Shown: piece by piece, positions 45,681-57,101 of the stretch
Position numbering within the stretch: position 1 is the stretch's first letter
Layout: each line of letters opens with the position of its first letter
DNA from: Streptomyces sp. JHA26
GTDB taxonomy: Bacteria; Actinomycetota; Actinomycetes; Streptomycetales; Streptomycetaceae
Direction: 5' to 3'
NCBI RefSeq assembly: GCF_002005565.1
Contig: NZ_BDJC01000010.1
Span: 92,325 to 156,324, forward strand
Length of the DNA stretch: 64,000 bases
The notes under the pieces: generated by a model
Databases searched by the model: none
What the model was told of the DNA's origin: nothing
What the model saw: the letters and a program-made list of their open reading frames with translations, nothing else
Program-made: the position numbers and the translations under genes

Positions 45681-46319
45681 ATGGACAGGGACACGGACAT
45701 CGGATGGGAGCCGCACGAGATCGCGCTGCTCGGCGGCGGGCCGCGAGCCGCCGTCACGGTGGCGGTGGTCGCCCTGCACCTGCGGGGCGCCGTCGAGACC
45801 GGCCCGCGCAGGACACTGTGCGCGACGGGGCCGGAGCCGGAGGGACTGGGCCCGTTCGAGGGGACCGTCCTGGACTGTCTGCGCGAGCCGCTCACCGCTC
45901 GCGAGCTGGTCCGGCATCCGGACGTGCGCCTGGCGCTGGCCCTGGCGCGCATCCCGCTCGCGGAGGAGGGGCTGCTGCGCTACCCACGGCTGGGACCGAC
46001 CCGCGGCGCCCGCCGCCGCGTGGCGTTCTGGCGGGAGCGGTACCCGCTGCCGGCGGCCAGGCACGGGCTGTCGGACCAGGACACGCTGCTCGCGGTCGCC
46101 CTGCACGGCGATGCCGCCCTGCGCCTGCTCCTGCCGCGCTTCGCGCTGCGCGCCGGGCTGACGGACCCGGGCGCCCCGGCCGAGGGGGTGCGCTTCTCGC
46201 TCGGCCGGGGCCGGTTCCTCCGGTGGCGCGACGAGTACGAGGACTCGGTCTCGGGCGACCGGTCCGCGGACCACGGGGACCATGCGGGCGGCTTCGGCTC
46301 GGGGGGCGGCGGGGACTGA
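45681..46319 (+). CDS. TIGR04222-like protein, unknown function
   Basis: Encodes 212 residues. The opening WEPHEIALLGGGPRAAVTVAVVALHLRGAV is the pattern I associate with TIGR04222 membrane-associated proteins of actinobacteria. The transmembrane and Gly-rich parts of those proteins are missing here, apart from a short Gly/His tail (HAGGFGSGGGGD). The rest is Arg-rich and helical. The function is unknown. It is convergent with gcl across a strong hairpin. Confidence 0.65.
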   Translation: MDRDTDIGWEPHEIALLGGGPRAAVTVAVVALHLRGAVETGPRRTLCATGPEPEGLGPFEGTVLDCLREPLTARELVRHPDVRLALALARIPLAEEGLLRYPRLGPTRGARRRVAFWRERYPLPAARHGLSDQDTLLAVALHGDAALRLLLPRFALRAGLTDPGAPAEGVRFSLGRGRFLRWRDEYEDSVSGDRSADHGDHAGGFGSGGGGD

Positions 46320-46336
46320 ACGGCCCCGGACATGCG

Positions 46337-46371
46337 CGAGGGCGGTCCGTCGGGGTGACGGACCGCCCTCG
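46337..46371. terminator. hairpin between convergent genes, gcl terminator
   Basis: CGAGGGCGGTCCGTC / GACGGACCGCCCTCG is a perfect 15-bp stem with a 5-nt loop, placed between the 212-residue gene and gcl. Confidence 0.8.
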
Positions 46372-46406
46372 GCCGATGGCCGTGCAGGTCGTGCGGGTCG
46401 TACGGG

Positions 46407-48191
<1,785 letters not shown>

Positions 48192-48260
48192 CGAGTACTC
48201 CTGCTCCGGCTGCCGGATTCGCACTCCCGTCGCGCCCCGCGGTGAGTCGTTCCGTAGCTT

Positions 48261-48296
48261 TTCCGTATAGCGAAATATGCTTTCTACGATCTGGAA
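48261..48296. promoter_or_regulatory. AllR operator pair at gcl
   Basis: Read on the plus strand, TTCCGTATAGCGAAA (48261-48275) and TTCTACGATCTGGAA (48282-48296) start 21 bp apart. They cover the predicted gcl start point. Confidence 0.7.
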
Positions 48297-48298
48297 GT

Positions 48299-48327
48299 AA
48301 TGTAAGTGGGTGGCCGGGGGCCGTCAA
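48299..48327 (-). promoter_or_regulatory. gcl promoter
   Basis: On the minus strand TTGACG, a 17-bp spacer and TACATT form a strong vegetative promoter. The first AllR box begins 2 nt after the -10. Confidence 0.65.
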
Positions 48328-48376
48328 GAGACCGGGATCGCCGAGACGCGGACGGGGAAGGGGGGTCCGGAGGACG

Positions 48377-49051
48377 ATGGGGGCCATGTCCGGGACCATC
48401 TCGGTGTGCTGCGCCGCCTGCGGACGCCGGCACCGCTACACGGCACCGTCCTATCCGTGCGCGTGCGGCACGCCCGTCGCCCCGGCGCTGGATCCCCGCG
48501 GGAGCCCGACGGTGGTCACCCGCCGGGTCTGGGACGAGGAGTGGATCGGCGTGCGCTGTACGGCCTGCGGGACCGAGGGCCGGTGGCCGCGCCCGGAGCT
48601 GGGCTGCCCGTGCGGGACGGTGCTGTGCGTACCGGTGGACCGGACGGCCGCGGGCCGCACCGGGCGGCCGCCCGGCCCACGGGTCCCGGCCCACCGGGCC
48701 GTCCCGATCCGCACGGCCCGCGACGCGGTCACCGCCGCCGTCCTGTACCTGCGCGGCCTCGGCCACCGGGACGTGCGCCGCGCCGACCAGCGGCCGCCGT
48801 CCGGGATCGGGCTGGCCGCGCCGGGGATCGTGGCCCAGGTGGGCCCGGCCTCGCTGCGGGACGTGGAGTGCCTGTGGCTGACGGCCATGGCGGAGTCGGC
48901 GCGGGGCGTGTACTTCTCGCTCGCCGGGTACGCCGAGGACGCCCGGGTCCGCGCCGACCTGCTGGACGTCGCGCTGTTCGTGCTCGACCCGTCGGGCGTG
49001 CCGCGCCCGGCGAACGCGCCGGCCGTGGCGCTGGACGCCACGGCCGGCTGA
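48377..49051 (+). CDS. zinc-ribbon protein with degenerate Mrr-like domain
   Basis: Encodes 224 residues from the ATG at 48377; the ATG at 48386 is equally possible, since GGAGG lies between ideal distances. Two N-terminal Cys clusters (CCAACGRRHRY...CACG and CTACGTEGRW...CPCG) form likely zinc ribbons. The C-terminal 110 residues (GIVAQVGPASLRDVECLWLTAMAESARGVYFSLAGYAEDARVRADLLDVALFVLDPSG) follow the pattern of the Mrr restriction-endonuclease core, but the catalytic Lys of (D/E)xK is Gly. This would be an inactive nuclease fold. The family assignment is tentative. Confidence 0.6.
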   Translation: MGAMSGTISVCCAACGRRHRYTAPSYPCACGTPVAPALDPRGSPTVVTRRVWDEEWIGVRCTACGTEGRWPRPELGCPCGTVLCVPVDRTAAGRTGRPPGPRVPAHRAVPIRTARDAVTAAVLYLRGLGHRDVRRADQRPPSGIGLAAPGIVAQVGPASLRDVECLWLTAMAESARGVYFSLAGYAEDARVRADLLDVALFVLDPSGVPRPANAPAVALDATAG

Positions 49052-49078
49052 GCCGTCGGGATATCGAGGTGCCGGGGG

Positions 49079-50695
49079 TTACGCGCCGGCGTACCGCTCG
49101 CGCAGCTCCACCTTGCGCACCTTCCCCGAGACGGTCATCGGGAAGGAGTCGAGGAGCTGGAGGCGGCTGGGCACCTTGTAGTGGGCCAACTGCCCGTCGC
49201 AGTAGGCGCGCAGCTCCTCCAGGGTGAGCGGGTCGGCCGCGTCGCGCGGGACGACGCAGGCCAGCACCTCCTCGCCGTAGCGCTCGTGCGGCACGCCGAC
49301 GACCTGGACGTCCGCGATCTTCGGGTGGGCGTAGAGGAACTCCTCGACCTCGCGCGGGTAGATGTTCTCGCCGCCCCGGATGATCATGTCCTTGATGCGG
49401 CCGACGATCTCCACGTAGCCGTCCTCGCGCATCACCGCGAGGTCCCCGGTGTGCATCCAGCGGCCCCGGTCGATCGCCTCGGCGGTCTTCTCCGGTTCCT
49501 CCCAGTAGCCGAGCATCACGCTGTAGCCGCGGGTGCGCAGTTCGCCCGCCTCGCCGCGGGGCACGGTCACGCCGGTCACCGGGTCGACGACCTTGACCTC
49601 GATGTGCGGCAGGACGCGGCCGACGGTGCCGGTGCGGTGCTCGAGGTCGTCGTCCATGCGGGTCTGCAGGGAGACCGGGGAGGTCTCGGTCATGCCGTAG
49701 CAGATGGAGACCTGCTCCATGTGCATCTCGGCGACCACCCGTTTCATCACCTCCACCGGGCAGGGCGAGCCCGCCATGATGCCGGTGCGCAGGGAGGTGA
49801 GGTCGTAGGAGGCGAAGTCGAGCAGGTTCAGCTCCGCGATGAACATGGTCGGGACGCCGTACAGGGACGTGCACCGCTCCTGCTGCACCGCCCGGAGTGT
49901 CGCCGCCGGCTCGAAGGACGGGGCCGGGATGACGATGCAGGCGCCGTGGGAGGTGGCGCCCAGGTTGCCCATGACCATGCCGAAGCAGTGGTAGAAGGGG
50001 ACGGGCAGGCAGATGCGGTCCTGCTCCGTGTAGCCGACCGTGCGGCCCACCCAGTAGCCGTTGTTGAGGATGTTGTGGTGGGAGAGGGTGGCGCCCTTGG
50101 GGAAACCGGTCGTGCCCGAGGTGTACTGGATGTTGACCGGGTCGTCGCAGCTCAGCCCGGCGGCGATCTCCTCGACCCGCTCCGGTGGCACGGAGGCGGC
50201 GCCCGCCGTCAGCGCGTCCCAGGACGGGTCGCCGATGTAGACCGTCTCCCGCAGCGCGGGGCACCGGCCGCGGACCTGGTCCACGATCGCCCGGTAGTCG
50301 CTGCTCTTGTGGGCGAGGGAGGCGACGAGCACGCTGATGCCGGACTGCCGGAGGACGTACTCCAGTTCGTGCGCGCGGTAGGCCGGGTTGACGTTCACCA
50401 TGACGACGCCGATGCGGGCGGTGGCGTACTGGACGAGGACCCACTCGGGGCAGTTGACCGCCCAGATGCCGACCCGGTCGCCCCGGGTGACGCCCTTCGC
50501 CAGCAGTCCGCGCGCCACCTCGTCGACGGCGGCGCCGAACTCGGCGTAGGTCCAACGCCGGCCGGACGGCACGTCGACCAGGGCCTCGCGGCCGGGGTGG
50601 GCGGCGATCGCGCGGTCCAGGTTGGCGCCGATGGTGTCGCCGAGGAGGGGGGTCTCGCTGGTGCCGTGGGCGTAGGAGAGCGCGGGCGCGGTCAC
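49079..50695 (-). CDS. acyl-CoA synthetase (AMP-binding, FadD-like)
   Basis: Encodes 538 residues from a GTG at 50695. Adenylate-forming motifs are [16 protein letters not shown] (P-loop), [10 protein letters not shown], and [33 protein letters not shown]; the C-terminal catalytic Lys is in [11 protein letters not shown]. It activates a fatty or aryl acid to its CoA ester. Its start overlaps the stop of the upstream synthetase gene (GTGA), so the two are co-translated. Confidence 0.92.
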   Translation of the reverse strand: MTAPALSYAHGTSETPLLGDTIGANLDRAIAAHPGREALVDVPSGRRWTYAEFGAAVDEVARGLLAKGVTRGDRVGIWAVNCPEWVLVQYATARIGVVMVNVNPAYRAHELEYVLRQSGISVLVASLAHKSSDYRAIVDQVRGRCPALRETVYIGDPSWDALTAGAASVPPERVEEIAAGLSCDDPVNIQYTSGTTGFPKGATLSHHNILNNGYWVGRTVGYTEQDRICLPVPFYHCFGMVMGNLGATSHGACIVIPAPSFEPAATLRAVQQERCTSLYGVPTMFIAELNLLDFASYDLTSLRTGIMAGSPCPVEVMKRVVAEMHMEQVSICYGMTETSPVSLQTRMDDDLEHRTGTVGRVLPHIEVKVVDPVTGVTVPRGEAGELRTRGYSVMLGYWEEPEKTAEAIDRGRWMHTGDLAVMREDGYVEIVGRIKDMIIRGGENIYPREVEEFLYAHPKIADVQVVGVPHERYGEEVLACVVPRDAADPLTLEELRAYCDGQLAHYKVPSRLQLLDSFPMTVSGKVRKVELRERYAGA

Positions 50696-52365
50696 CGGAA
50701 GTCCTCCTCGCGGTACTCGTCCTGCGAACCGGCCGCCGTGGCCTCGCGCAGCTCGATGCGGCGGATCTTGCCGGACACGGTCTTGGGCAGCTCGCCGAAC
50801 TCCAGGCGGCGGATGCGCTTGTAGGGGGCGAGGACCTCGCGGGAGTGCTCGAAGAGGACCTTCGCGGTGTCCGGGCCCGGCTCCCAGCCCGCCGCCAGGA
50901 CGACGTACGCCTTCGGCACCGCGAGCCGCAGCTCGTCGGGGGCCGGCACGACCGCCGCCTCGGCGACCGCCTCGTGCTCCAGCAGGGCGCTCTCCAGCTC
51001 GAAGGGACTGATCTTGTAGTCGCTGGCCTTGAACACGTCGTCCGCGCGCCCCACGTAGGTGAGGTAGCCGTCCGCGTCCCGGGCGCCGATGTCGCCGGTG
51101 CGGTAGTAGCCGCCGGCCATGGCCTCGGCGGTGCGGTCGGGGTCGCCGTGGTAGCCCGTCATCAGGCCGACGGGGCGGTTCGACAGGTCGAGCGCGATCT
51201 CCCCCTCGTCGGCGCCGGGGGCGCCGGTGACGGGGTCGAGGAGTTCGACGCGGTAGCCGGGGCTGGGGCGGCCCATGGAGCCGGTCTTCAGCACCTGTCC
51301 CGGGCTGTTGGACACCTGCACGGCGGTCTCGGTCTGGCCGAAGCCGTCCCGGATGGTCACGCCCCAGGCCCGGCGGACCTGTTCGATGACCTCCGGGTTC
51401 AGCGGCTCACCGGCCGCGACGACCTCGCGCGGCGGGGTGGCGAGCTGGGACAGGTCGGCCTGGATGAGCATGCGCCACACCGTCGGCGGCGCGCAGAACG
51501 TCGTCACGCCGGCCCGGTCCATCTCGGCCATCAGCCGGGCCGCGTCGAACCGGGTGTAGTTGTGCAGGAAGACGGTCGCCTCGGCGTTCCACGGCGCGAA
51601 CAGGTTCGACCAGGCGTGCTTGGCCCAGCCGGGTGAGGAGATGTTCAGGTGCACGTCGCCCGGCTTCAGGCCGATCCAGTACATGGTCGCCAGGTGTCCG
51701 ACGGGATACGACACGTGGGTGTGCTCGACCAGCTTGGGGCGGGCGGTCGTGCCCGAGGTGAAGTACAGCATCAGCGGGTCGTCGGCGGCGGTGGGGCCGT
51801 CCGGGACGAAACCGGCGGGGGCCGCGGAGGCGTCCTCGTACGCCTGCCAGCCGGGGGCCGTGCCGCCGCCGACCGCGACGCGCGTGTAGTCGCCGGGCAC
51901 GTCGTCGAACTTGCCGGTGTCCTCGGCCCGCGCGATCACGTGCCGCACCCGGCCGCGGTCGACGCGGTCGCGCAGGTCGGCCGGGCCCAGCAGGGTGGTG
52001 GCCGGGATGACCACGGCACGCAGCTTCATCGCCGCCAGGGCGGTCTCCCACAGCTCGACCTGGTTGCCGAGCATGACGAGGATGCGGTCCTCGGCACGGA
52101 CGCCCCGCTCGCGCAGCCAGTTCGCGACGCGGTCGGACCGGGCGGACATCTCCGCGAAGGAGACGCGGACCTCGGAGCCGTCCTCCTCCACGATGTGCAG
52201 CGCCGTGCGCTCGTTGCCCTCGGCGATGACGTCGAACCAGTCCAGCGCCCAGTTGAAGTGCTGGGGACGGGGCCAGGTGAAACCCCCGTAGGCGGTGGCG
52301 TAGTCCTCACGGTGTTCCAGCAGGAAATCGCGGGCGCTGCGGAACAGCTCGGTCGCCGTCGTCAT
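50692..52365 (-). CDS. acyl-CoA synthetase (AMP-binding, medium-chain ACSM-like)
   Basis: Encodes 557 residues from the ATG at 52365, with GAGGAGGA 4 nt upstream. [55 protein letters not shown] and GFGQTETAV resemble the medium-chain/benzoate CoA ligase group; [11 protein letters not shown] holds the catalytic Lys. It probably handles medium-chain or aryl acids, complementing the FadD-like partner. It is divergent from a GAF-LuxR regulator 124 bp away. Confidence 0.92.
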   Translation of the reverse strand: MTTATELFRSARDFLLEHREDYATAYGGFTWPRPQHFNWALDWFDVIAEGNERTALHIVEEDGSEVRVSFAEMSARSDRVANWLRERGVRAEDRILVMLGNQVELWETALAAMKLRAVVIPATTLLGPADLRDRVDRGRVRHVIARAEDTGKFDDVPGDYTRVAVGGGTAPGWQAYEDASAAPAGFVPDGPTAADDPLMLYFTSGTTARPKLVEHTHVSYPVGHLATMYWIGLKPGDVHLNISSPGWAKHAWSNLFAPWNAEATVFLHNYTRFDAARLMAEMDRAGVTTFCAPPTVWRMLIQADLSQLATPPREVVAAGEPLNPEVIEQVRRAWGVTIRDGFGQTETAVQVSNSPGQVLKTGSMGRPSPGYRVELLDPVTGAPGADEGEIALDLSNRPVGLMTGYHGDPDRTAEAMAGGYYRTGDIGARDADGYLTYVGRADDVFKASDYKISPFELESALLEHEAVAEAAVVPAPDELRLAVPKAYVVLAAGWEPGPDTAKVLFEHSREVLAPYKRIRRLEFGELPKTVSGKIRRIELREATAAGSQDEYREEDFR

Positions 52366-52489
52366 CTGTCCTCCTCGGTGCCGGACCATTGCCGGGCGGC
52401 TTCCCGCCATCGTTCCCTCCGTGATACAGGTCTCACCACCCCCGAACGGGGGTGGACGCGACGGAACCGGCCGCGGAGGGGTGAGCGCA

Positions 52490-53323
52490 GTGGAGGAGGC
52501 CGAGACGGCGGAGATCCGTGGCGCGCTGGCACGGCTGCGGCGCACCACCGGGCTGCCGGTCGCCTTCGGCGGGCTGCTGGAGTCCGGCCGGCGGCAGGTG
52601 CGCATCAGCGAGCTGAGCGGCACCGCGACGGCCGCGCTCAGCGCCCTCGCGGTGACCTCCGGCAACGGCCTGGGCGGCAAGGCCGTCGCGCTGTCCCGGC
52701 CGTGCGCCGTCACGGACTACTCCGTCTCCCGGCAGATCAGCCACGAGTACGACCTCCCCGTCGCCGCCGAGGGCCTGCGCTCGGTGGTGGCGGTGCCGGT
52801 GGTCGTACGGCGCCGGGTGCGCGGCGTGCTCTACGGCGCCCTGCGCACGGCCCAGCCGCTGGGCGACCGGACCCTGGGCGCGGCCGTGGAGGCGGCACGG
52901 GACGTGGAACAGGCGCTGTTGCTGCGGGACGAGGCGGGCGAGCTGCTGAGCGCGGCCCGGCGGCCGGAGCCGGCGCGCGGCCCGGCGGACTCCGCGGCGT
53001 GGGAGCAGGTGCGGGAGGCGCACGCGGCGCTGCGGGCGCTGGCGCCGAGGATCACGGACCCGGCCCTGCGGGACGAGCTGCTGCGCGCGTGCGGGATGCT
53101 CACCGCGGGCACGGAGCCCGCCGGTGGGGCGCGGCTGGCTCCGCGCGAGGTGGACGTCCTGGCGTGCGTGGCCGCCGGGGCGACGAACGCCGCGGCCGCG
53201 GAGCGGCTGGGGGTGGGCCCGGAGACGGTGAAGGGGTACCTGCGGTCGGCCATGCGCAAGCTGGGCGCCCGCACCCGCGGTGAGGCGGTCGTCGCCGCGC
53301 GCCGGGCGGGGTGGCTGCCGTAA
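52490..53323 (+). CDS. GAF-LuxR transcriptional regulator
   Basis: Encodes 277 residues from a GTG at 52490, about 9 nt after GGAGGG; GTGs at 52481 and 52421 are less well placed. The GAF-like sensor spans about 10-160 (GNGLGGKAVALSRPCAVTDY, VVAVPVVVRRRVRGVLYGAL). A C-terminal LuxR HTH spans about 215-275 (LAPREVDVLACVAAGATNAAAAERLGVGPETVKGYLRSAMRKLGARTR). The layout matches regulators beside acyl-CoA synthetase or dehydrogenase genes in Streptomyces. It likely controls the divergent synthetase pair. Confidence 0.88.
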   Translation: MEEAETAEIRGALARLRRTTGLPVAFGGLLESGRRQVRISELSGTATAALSALAVTSGNGLGGKAVALSRPCAVTDYSVSRQISHEYDLPVAAEGLRSVVAVPVVVRRRVRGVLYGALRTAQPLGDRTLGAAVEAARDVEQALLLRDEAGELLSAARRPEPARGPADSAAWEQVREAHAALRALAPRITDPALRDELLRACGMLTAGTEPAGGARLAPREVDVLACVAAGATNAAAAERLGVGPETVKGYLRSAMRKLGARTRGEAVVAARRAGWLP

Positions 53324-53467
53324 CCGTCCGGCGGTGGGCATTCCCGGGGATTTTTGTATTCTGTGTTCACCGCTTTGTTGTTTCCCTCACCCCCTCACCC
53401 TCCCTTCATTCACCGCCCCGACGCCTAATATTGGCCGGAACACGACACGCGGAGGGGAGCGGTCACC

Positions 53468-56284
53468 GTGCGACGGGATTTCACGGAGCCTGCCGGGCCC
53501 CGCTCCGACCTGGTCATCGGCCGGGAGGCACCGTTCGGCGCGGCCCGTGAGCAGCTCGCCCGAGGGGGCAGTGTGCTCCTGCACGGCCCCGCCGGAATCG
53601 GAAAGTCGACCGTCCTGCGGACACTGGCCGCCGAATACGCCCGCACGACGCGCACCGTGTTGCGCTGCTCGGCCACGGAGTCCGAATCCCACCTCCCCTT
53701 CCTCGCCCTCGCCGACCTCCTCGGCCCGGTGCTGGACGAGGTGTCCGGTGCCCTGCCCGCCGCACAGCGCACCGCGCTGGAGTCGGCGCTCACGGGCCGC
53801 GGCGAGTCCACGCTCCAGCGCGACGGGCTCGCGCTGCGCCTGGCCGTGCTGTCCGCGCTGCGCGCGCTCGCCGCCGAGGGCCCCGTCCTCGTCGTCGCCG
53901 ACGACCTGCAGTGGCTGGACCCGGCCAGCACCGAACTGCTCGGTTTCGCCGCCCGCCGCCTGGGCGACACGCCGGTGCGGCTGCTGTGCGCGGTGCGGAC
54001 CGACGACCAGGAGTACGACCGCCATCTGCGGGTCTGCCCGCCGGACACCCGCGCGGTGCGCCTGGAGCCGCTGACCCGGGCCCAGGTGTCGACGCTGCTC
54101 GGCCGGCGCGGCTTCTCCGGCCTGCCCCGTTCCACGGTCCGCGACATCCACCGCACCAGCGGCGGCAACCCGCTGTTCGCGCTGGAACTGGGCCGTGCCC
54201 TGGCCGAGAGCCCGACCCCGCCCCGGCCGGGCGAGCCGCTGCCGGTGCCGACCTCGCTGCGCGCGCTGGTGCTCAAACGCCTGGAGATGCTGTCGGAGGA
54301 GGCCCGCCGCACCCTGCTGGTGGCCAGCGCGGGCGCCCGTCCCACCCCGGCCCTGCTGCACGCGGCCGGCCGGGTCGACGCGGAGGCCGAGACCGCCCAG
54401 GCCGCCGAGCTGGGTCTGCTGGCGAGCGACCCGGAGGGCCCGGCCCTGCGGTTCGCGCATCCGCTGATCTCGGCCGCGCTGTACGCCGAGGCGCCGGCGC
54501 CGGAACGGCGGGCCGCGCACGCCGCGCTGTCCACGGCGGCGTCCGATCCGATCGAGCGCGCCCGGCACCTGGCCCTGGCGACCACCGGCACCGACCCGGA
54601 GGTGGCGGCGCGGCTCGCCCAGGCCGCCGCGCTGGCCCGGGACCGCGGTGCGCCGTCGGTGGCCGCCTCGCTGGGTCTGCTGGCCGCCCGGCACACCCCG
54701 GCGGACGGCGGGCCGGGGCCGGACGAGCGCCGGCTCCAGGCCGCCGAGGACGCGATCACCGCGGGCGAGGTGGACCTCGCCCGGGACGTCGCCCGCGAGG
54801 TGCTGACCCGGGCCACCGAACCGGGTGAGCGCGTGCGGGCCTGGATGGTGGTCATCGAGGCGGCGGGGCAGGCCATCGGCGACGTCGACGCCGTCTTCCC
54901 GCAGGCCCTCGCCGACGCGGGCGACGACCCCCGGCTGCTGGCCCTGGTCCACTACCAGCTGGCCTGGCGCGATCTGGTGGTGCAGGGCGACTTCGCACAG
55001 GGCCGGGAGGAGGCGGCGCACGCGGCCCGGCTGGCGGCGCGGGCCGGGGACCGCACCACCGAGCTGCTCGCGCTCGCGTTCCAGGCCCAGGCCGAGACCC
55101 TGATGGGGCACCCGGACGCGCCCGTGACGATCGAACGGGCGCTGCAGGAGCCGCAGGACCCGCGGGTGGCGTGCCATCACAACGGGGCGGGTTCGTCGCG
55201 GTTCCGCTGGCTGGTGATGAACGACCGGCTGGCCGAGGCGCGGAGCACCGCCACCGCGCTGCTGCGCGAGGTGCGGCGGCGCGGCATGGCCGAGAGCGAG
55301 GTGCACTACCTGCGCTTCCTGTCCGAGACCGAACTGCACGCCGGGCACTGCGGCCGGGCCCTGGAGCTGGCCCGGGAGAGCCTGACGCTGGCGCGGGACG
55401 CGGGCATCGGCGAGGGCGCGGGGGCGATGCAGGCGGCGCTCGCCGAGGCCGCGGGCGGGGACGTGGAGCGGGCGCTGTCGCTGGCGCGGGAGGCGGTGCG
55501 ACGGGCCGAGGAGGACGGCGACGCCGTGTACCTCTCGCGTGCCCTGGCCGCGCTCGGCCACGCCCACCTGGTGGCGGACGACGCCCACGCGGCCGTGGAG
55601 GCGCTGCGCCGGGTACGGGCGTTGGAGGCCGGGGCGGGCATCACCGACCCGGCGCGCGGCCGGTGGCAGGGCGACCTCGCGGAGGCGCTGGTGCGGACCG
55701 GGCAGCCGGCCGAGGCGCAGGAGGTCATCGAGGTGACGCGCGCGCACGCGCTGCGGCTGGGCCGCGGGAGCGTGCTGGCCGTGCTGGACCGGTCGGAGGC
55801 GCGGCTGCGGGCGGCGCGGGGCGAGCACCGGGCGGCCGTCACGCGGTTGGTGTCGGCGCGGGACCGGCTGGCCGGGCTCGGGTTCGGCCTGGAGGAGGCG
55901 CGGACGGCGTTCGCGCTGGCTCGGCTGCGGGCGCAGCGGCCGGGGTCGGAGTCGGGGTCGTACGACGAGGCGGCGCGGCTCTTCCGGCGCTGCCGGGCGC
56001 TGCCCTGGCTGCGGCGGGTGGAGGCGGCCGCCGCGGCGCGGACGGCCGCGGCCGGACCGGACCCCGTGCGGCCGGCCGGCGCTCCGGACTGCCTGACGGG
56101 TCTGGCGTCGATGGAGCGTCAGGTGGCGTCGCTCGTCATGGAGGGCTCCACCAACCGGGAGATCGCCGCCCGGCTGTTCGTCAGCGTCAAGACGGTCGAG
56201 GCGACGCTCACCCGGGTCTACCGCAAGCTCGGGATCCGGTCCCGGGTCGACATCGTGAGACTGGCGGCGGGCGGGAAGACCTAG
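53468..56284 (+). CDS. LuxR-family ATP-binding regulator (LAL type)
   Basis: Encodes 938 residues from a GTG at 53468, about 8 nt after GAGGGGAG. A Walker A motif (GPAGIGKST, residues 40-48) and Walker B (VLVVADDLQWLD, near 140) form the N-terminal AAA/STAND ATPase. About 500 residues of TPR-like helices follow. A C-terminal LuxR HTH (LASMERQVASLVMEGSTNREIAARLFVSVKTVEATLTRVYRKLGIRSR) ends the protein. LAL proteins act as large activators, often of secondary metabolism or sugar use. No clear target cluster is adjacent. TAATAT at 53426 may be its -10. Confidence 0.92.
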   Translation: MRRDFTEPAGPRSDLVIGREAPFGAAREQLARGGSVLLHGPAGIGKSTVLRTLAAEYARTTRTVLRCSATESESHLPFLALADLLGPVLDEVSGALPAAQRTALESALTGRGESTLQRDGLALRLAVLSALRALAAEGPVLVVADDLQWLDPASTELLGFAARRLGDTPVRLLCAVRTDDQEYDRHLRVCPPDTRAVRLEPLTRAQVSTLLGRRGFSGLPRSTVRDIHRTSGGNPLFALELGRALAESPTPPRPGEPLPVPTSLRALVLKRLEMLSEEARRTLLVASAGARPTPALLHAAGRVDAEAETAQAAELGLLASDPEGPALRFAHPLISAALYAEAPAPERRAAHAALSTAASDPIERARHLALATTGTDPEVAARLAQAAALARDRGAPSVAASLGLLAARHTPADGGPGPDERRLQAAEDAITAGEVDLARDVAREVLTRATEPGERVRAWMVVIEAAGQAIGDVDAVFPQALADAGDDPRLLALVHYQLAWRDLVVQGDFAQGREEAAHAARLAARAGDRTTELLALAFQAQAETLMGHPDAPVTIERALQEPQDPRVACHHNGAGSSRFRWLVMNDRLAEARSTATALLREVRRRGMAESEVHYLRFLSETELHAGHCGRALELARESLTLARDAGIGEGAGAMQAALAEAAGGDVERALSLAREAVRRAEEDGDAVYLSRALAALGHAHLVADDAHAAVEALRRVRALEAGAGITDPARGRWQGDLAEALVRTGQPAEAQEVIEVTRAHALRLGRGSVLAVLDRSEARLRAARGEHRAAVTRLVSARDRLAGLGFGLEEARTAFALARLRAQRPGSESGSYDEAARLFRRCRALPWLRRVEAAAAARTAAAGPDPVRPAGAPDCLTGLASMERQVASLVMEGSTNREIAARLFVSVKTVEATLTRVYRKLGIRSRVDIVRLAAGGKT

Positions 56285-56739
56285 GGACGCCGTTCGGCCC
56301 GGGCCGGCTCCGGGCGGCGGTGCCCGGCGGCCGGTCCGCACGTCCTCCACGGCTCCACCGCCGACGGGCCCGGACCGCCGGGCGTCGCACGCGCCGGGAC
56401 GGACGTCGCCGCCGGAGCCGTCGAGCCCGGACGCCGTCGGGAGCGGCCGCCGGCCCCACCGGCGTCTTGGGCTTCGACCGCCTCTTCCGTCCGCCCGGAC
56501 GTCGGCGCGTCCGAGGACACGGCGGGTCCGGATGCCGGGCGGCGGGTGCGGTCGGGGCCGATCGAGGGTTATCCCTGCCCGACTCCCCCTAGGGGCTTCC
56601 CTCATTGGGCCGTCGCCGCCGCCGGCCCTAGCGTGAGGACGTGCCGCTCGCCCGGGCACACGGGGGCCTGTCCCGAGAGCCCCGTGCTCACCCCCCACGC
56701 CCGTGCGACCCCCCACCACCGGCAATCCCGAGGAGACTC
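56285..56739. other. 455-bp region without a recognised gene
   Basis: Very GC-rich. I see no gene. It contains a CCCCTAGGGG palindrome near 56586 and TAGCGT at 56629, a possible -10. Both lie upstream of the protease relic at 56740 and may be remnants of its promoter. Confidence 0.45.
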
Positions 56740-56979
56740 ATGTCCGGGCCCGCCCGCGCCGGATCGGCCACCGCCGCGCCGCCGGTCACGCCCGGCGCCG
56801 GACGCGCCTTTGGCGACATGGACACCTGCCAGGGCGTCAGCGGCGGGCCCCTGCTCAACGGGGGACGTCCTGGCAGGGATCACTTCCCGGGGCGAGGGCC
56901 GCGCCCGAGCCGGCCGCCCGGGGTCTGCTCCCGGCCGGCCGCCTCCTCGGACCCGGTGACCGCGCGGGTCACCGCCTGA
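56740..56979 (+). pseudogene. relic of a trypsin-like serine protease
   Basis: An ATG at 56740 follows GAGGAG and opens a short frame. That frame reaches DTCQGVSGGPLLNG, the active-site block of trypsin (DTCQGDSGGPL) with the catalytic-loop Asp changed to Val. After a run of five G (56860-56864) the expected continuation appears only in the next frame: DVLAGITSRGEGRARAGRPG, against the family's VLAGITSWGEGCAxxGxPG. The conserved Trp and Cys are both Arg. The His and Asp of the triad are missing upstream. This is a deleted, frameshifted and mutated remnant. Confidence 0.7.
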
Positions 56980-57101
56980 CCCCGCCCCAGCAGGACTCCT
57001 GAGTGGCCCTCAGGAGCGAGACCGGGGGGCGTTGCGAGCCACCACGAGCGGCCCGCAGCGCCCCCTCTCCATGCCCGGCGGTCGCCGGACGGCGCCGCCG
57101 G

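Noticed and set aside
53387..56725. A 1112-codon minus-strand frame opposite the LAL regulator
   Set aside because: The plus strand has Walker A/B and LuxR motifs, so the antisense frame is compositional.
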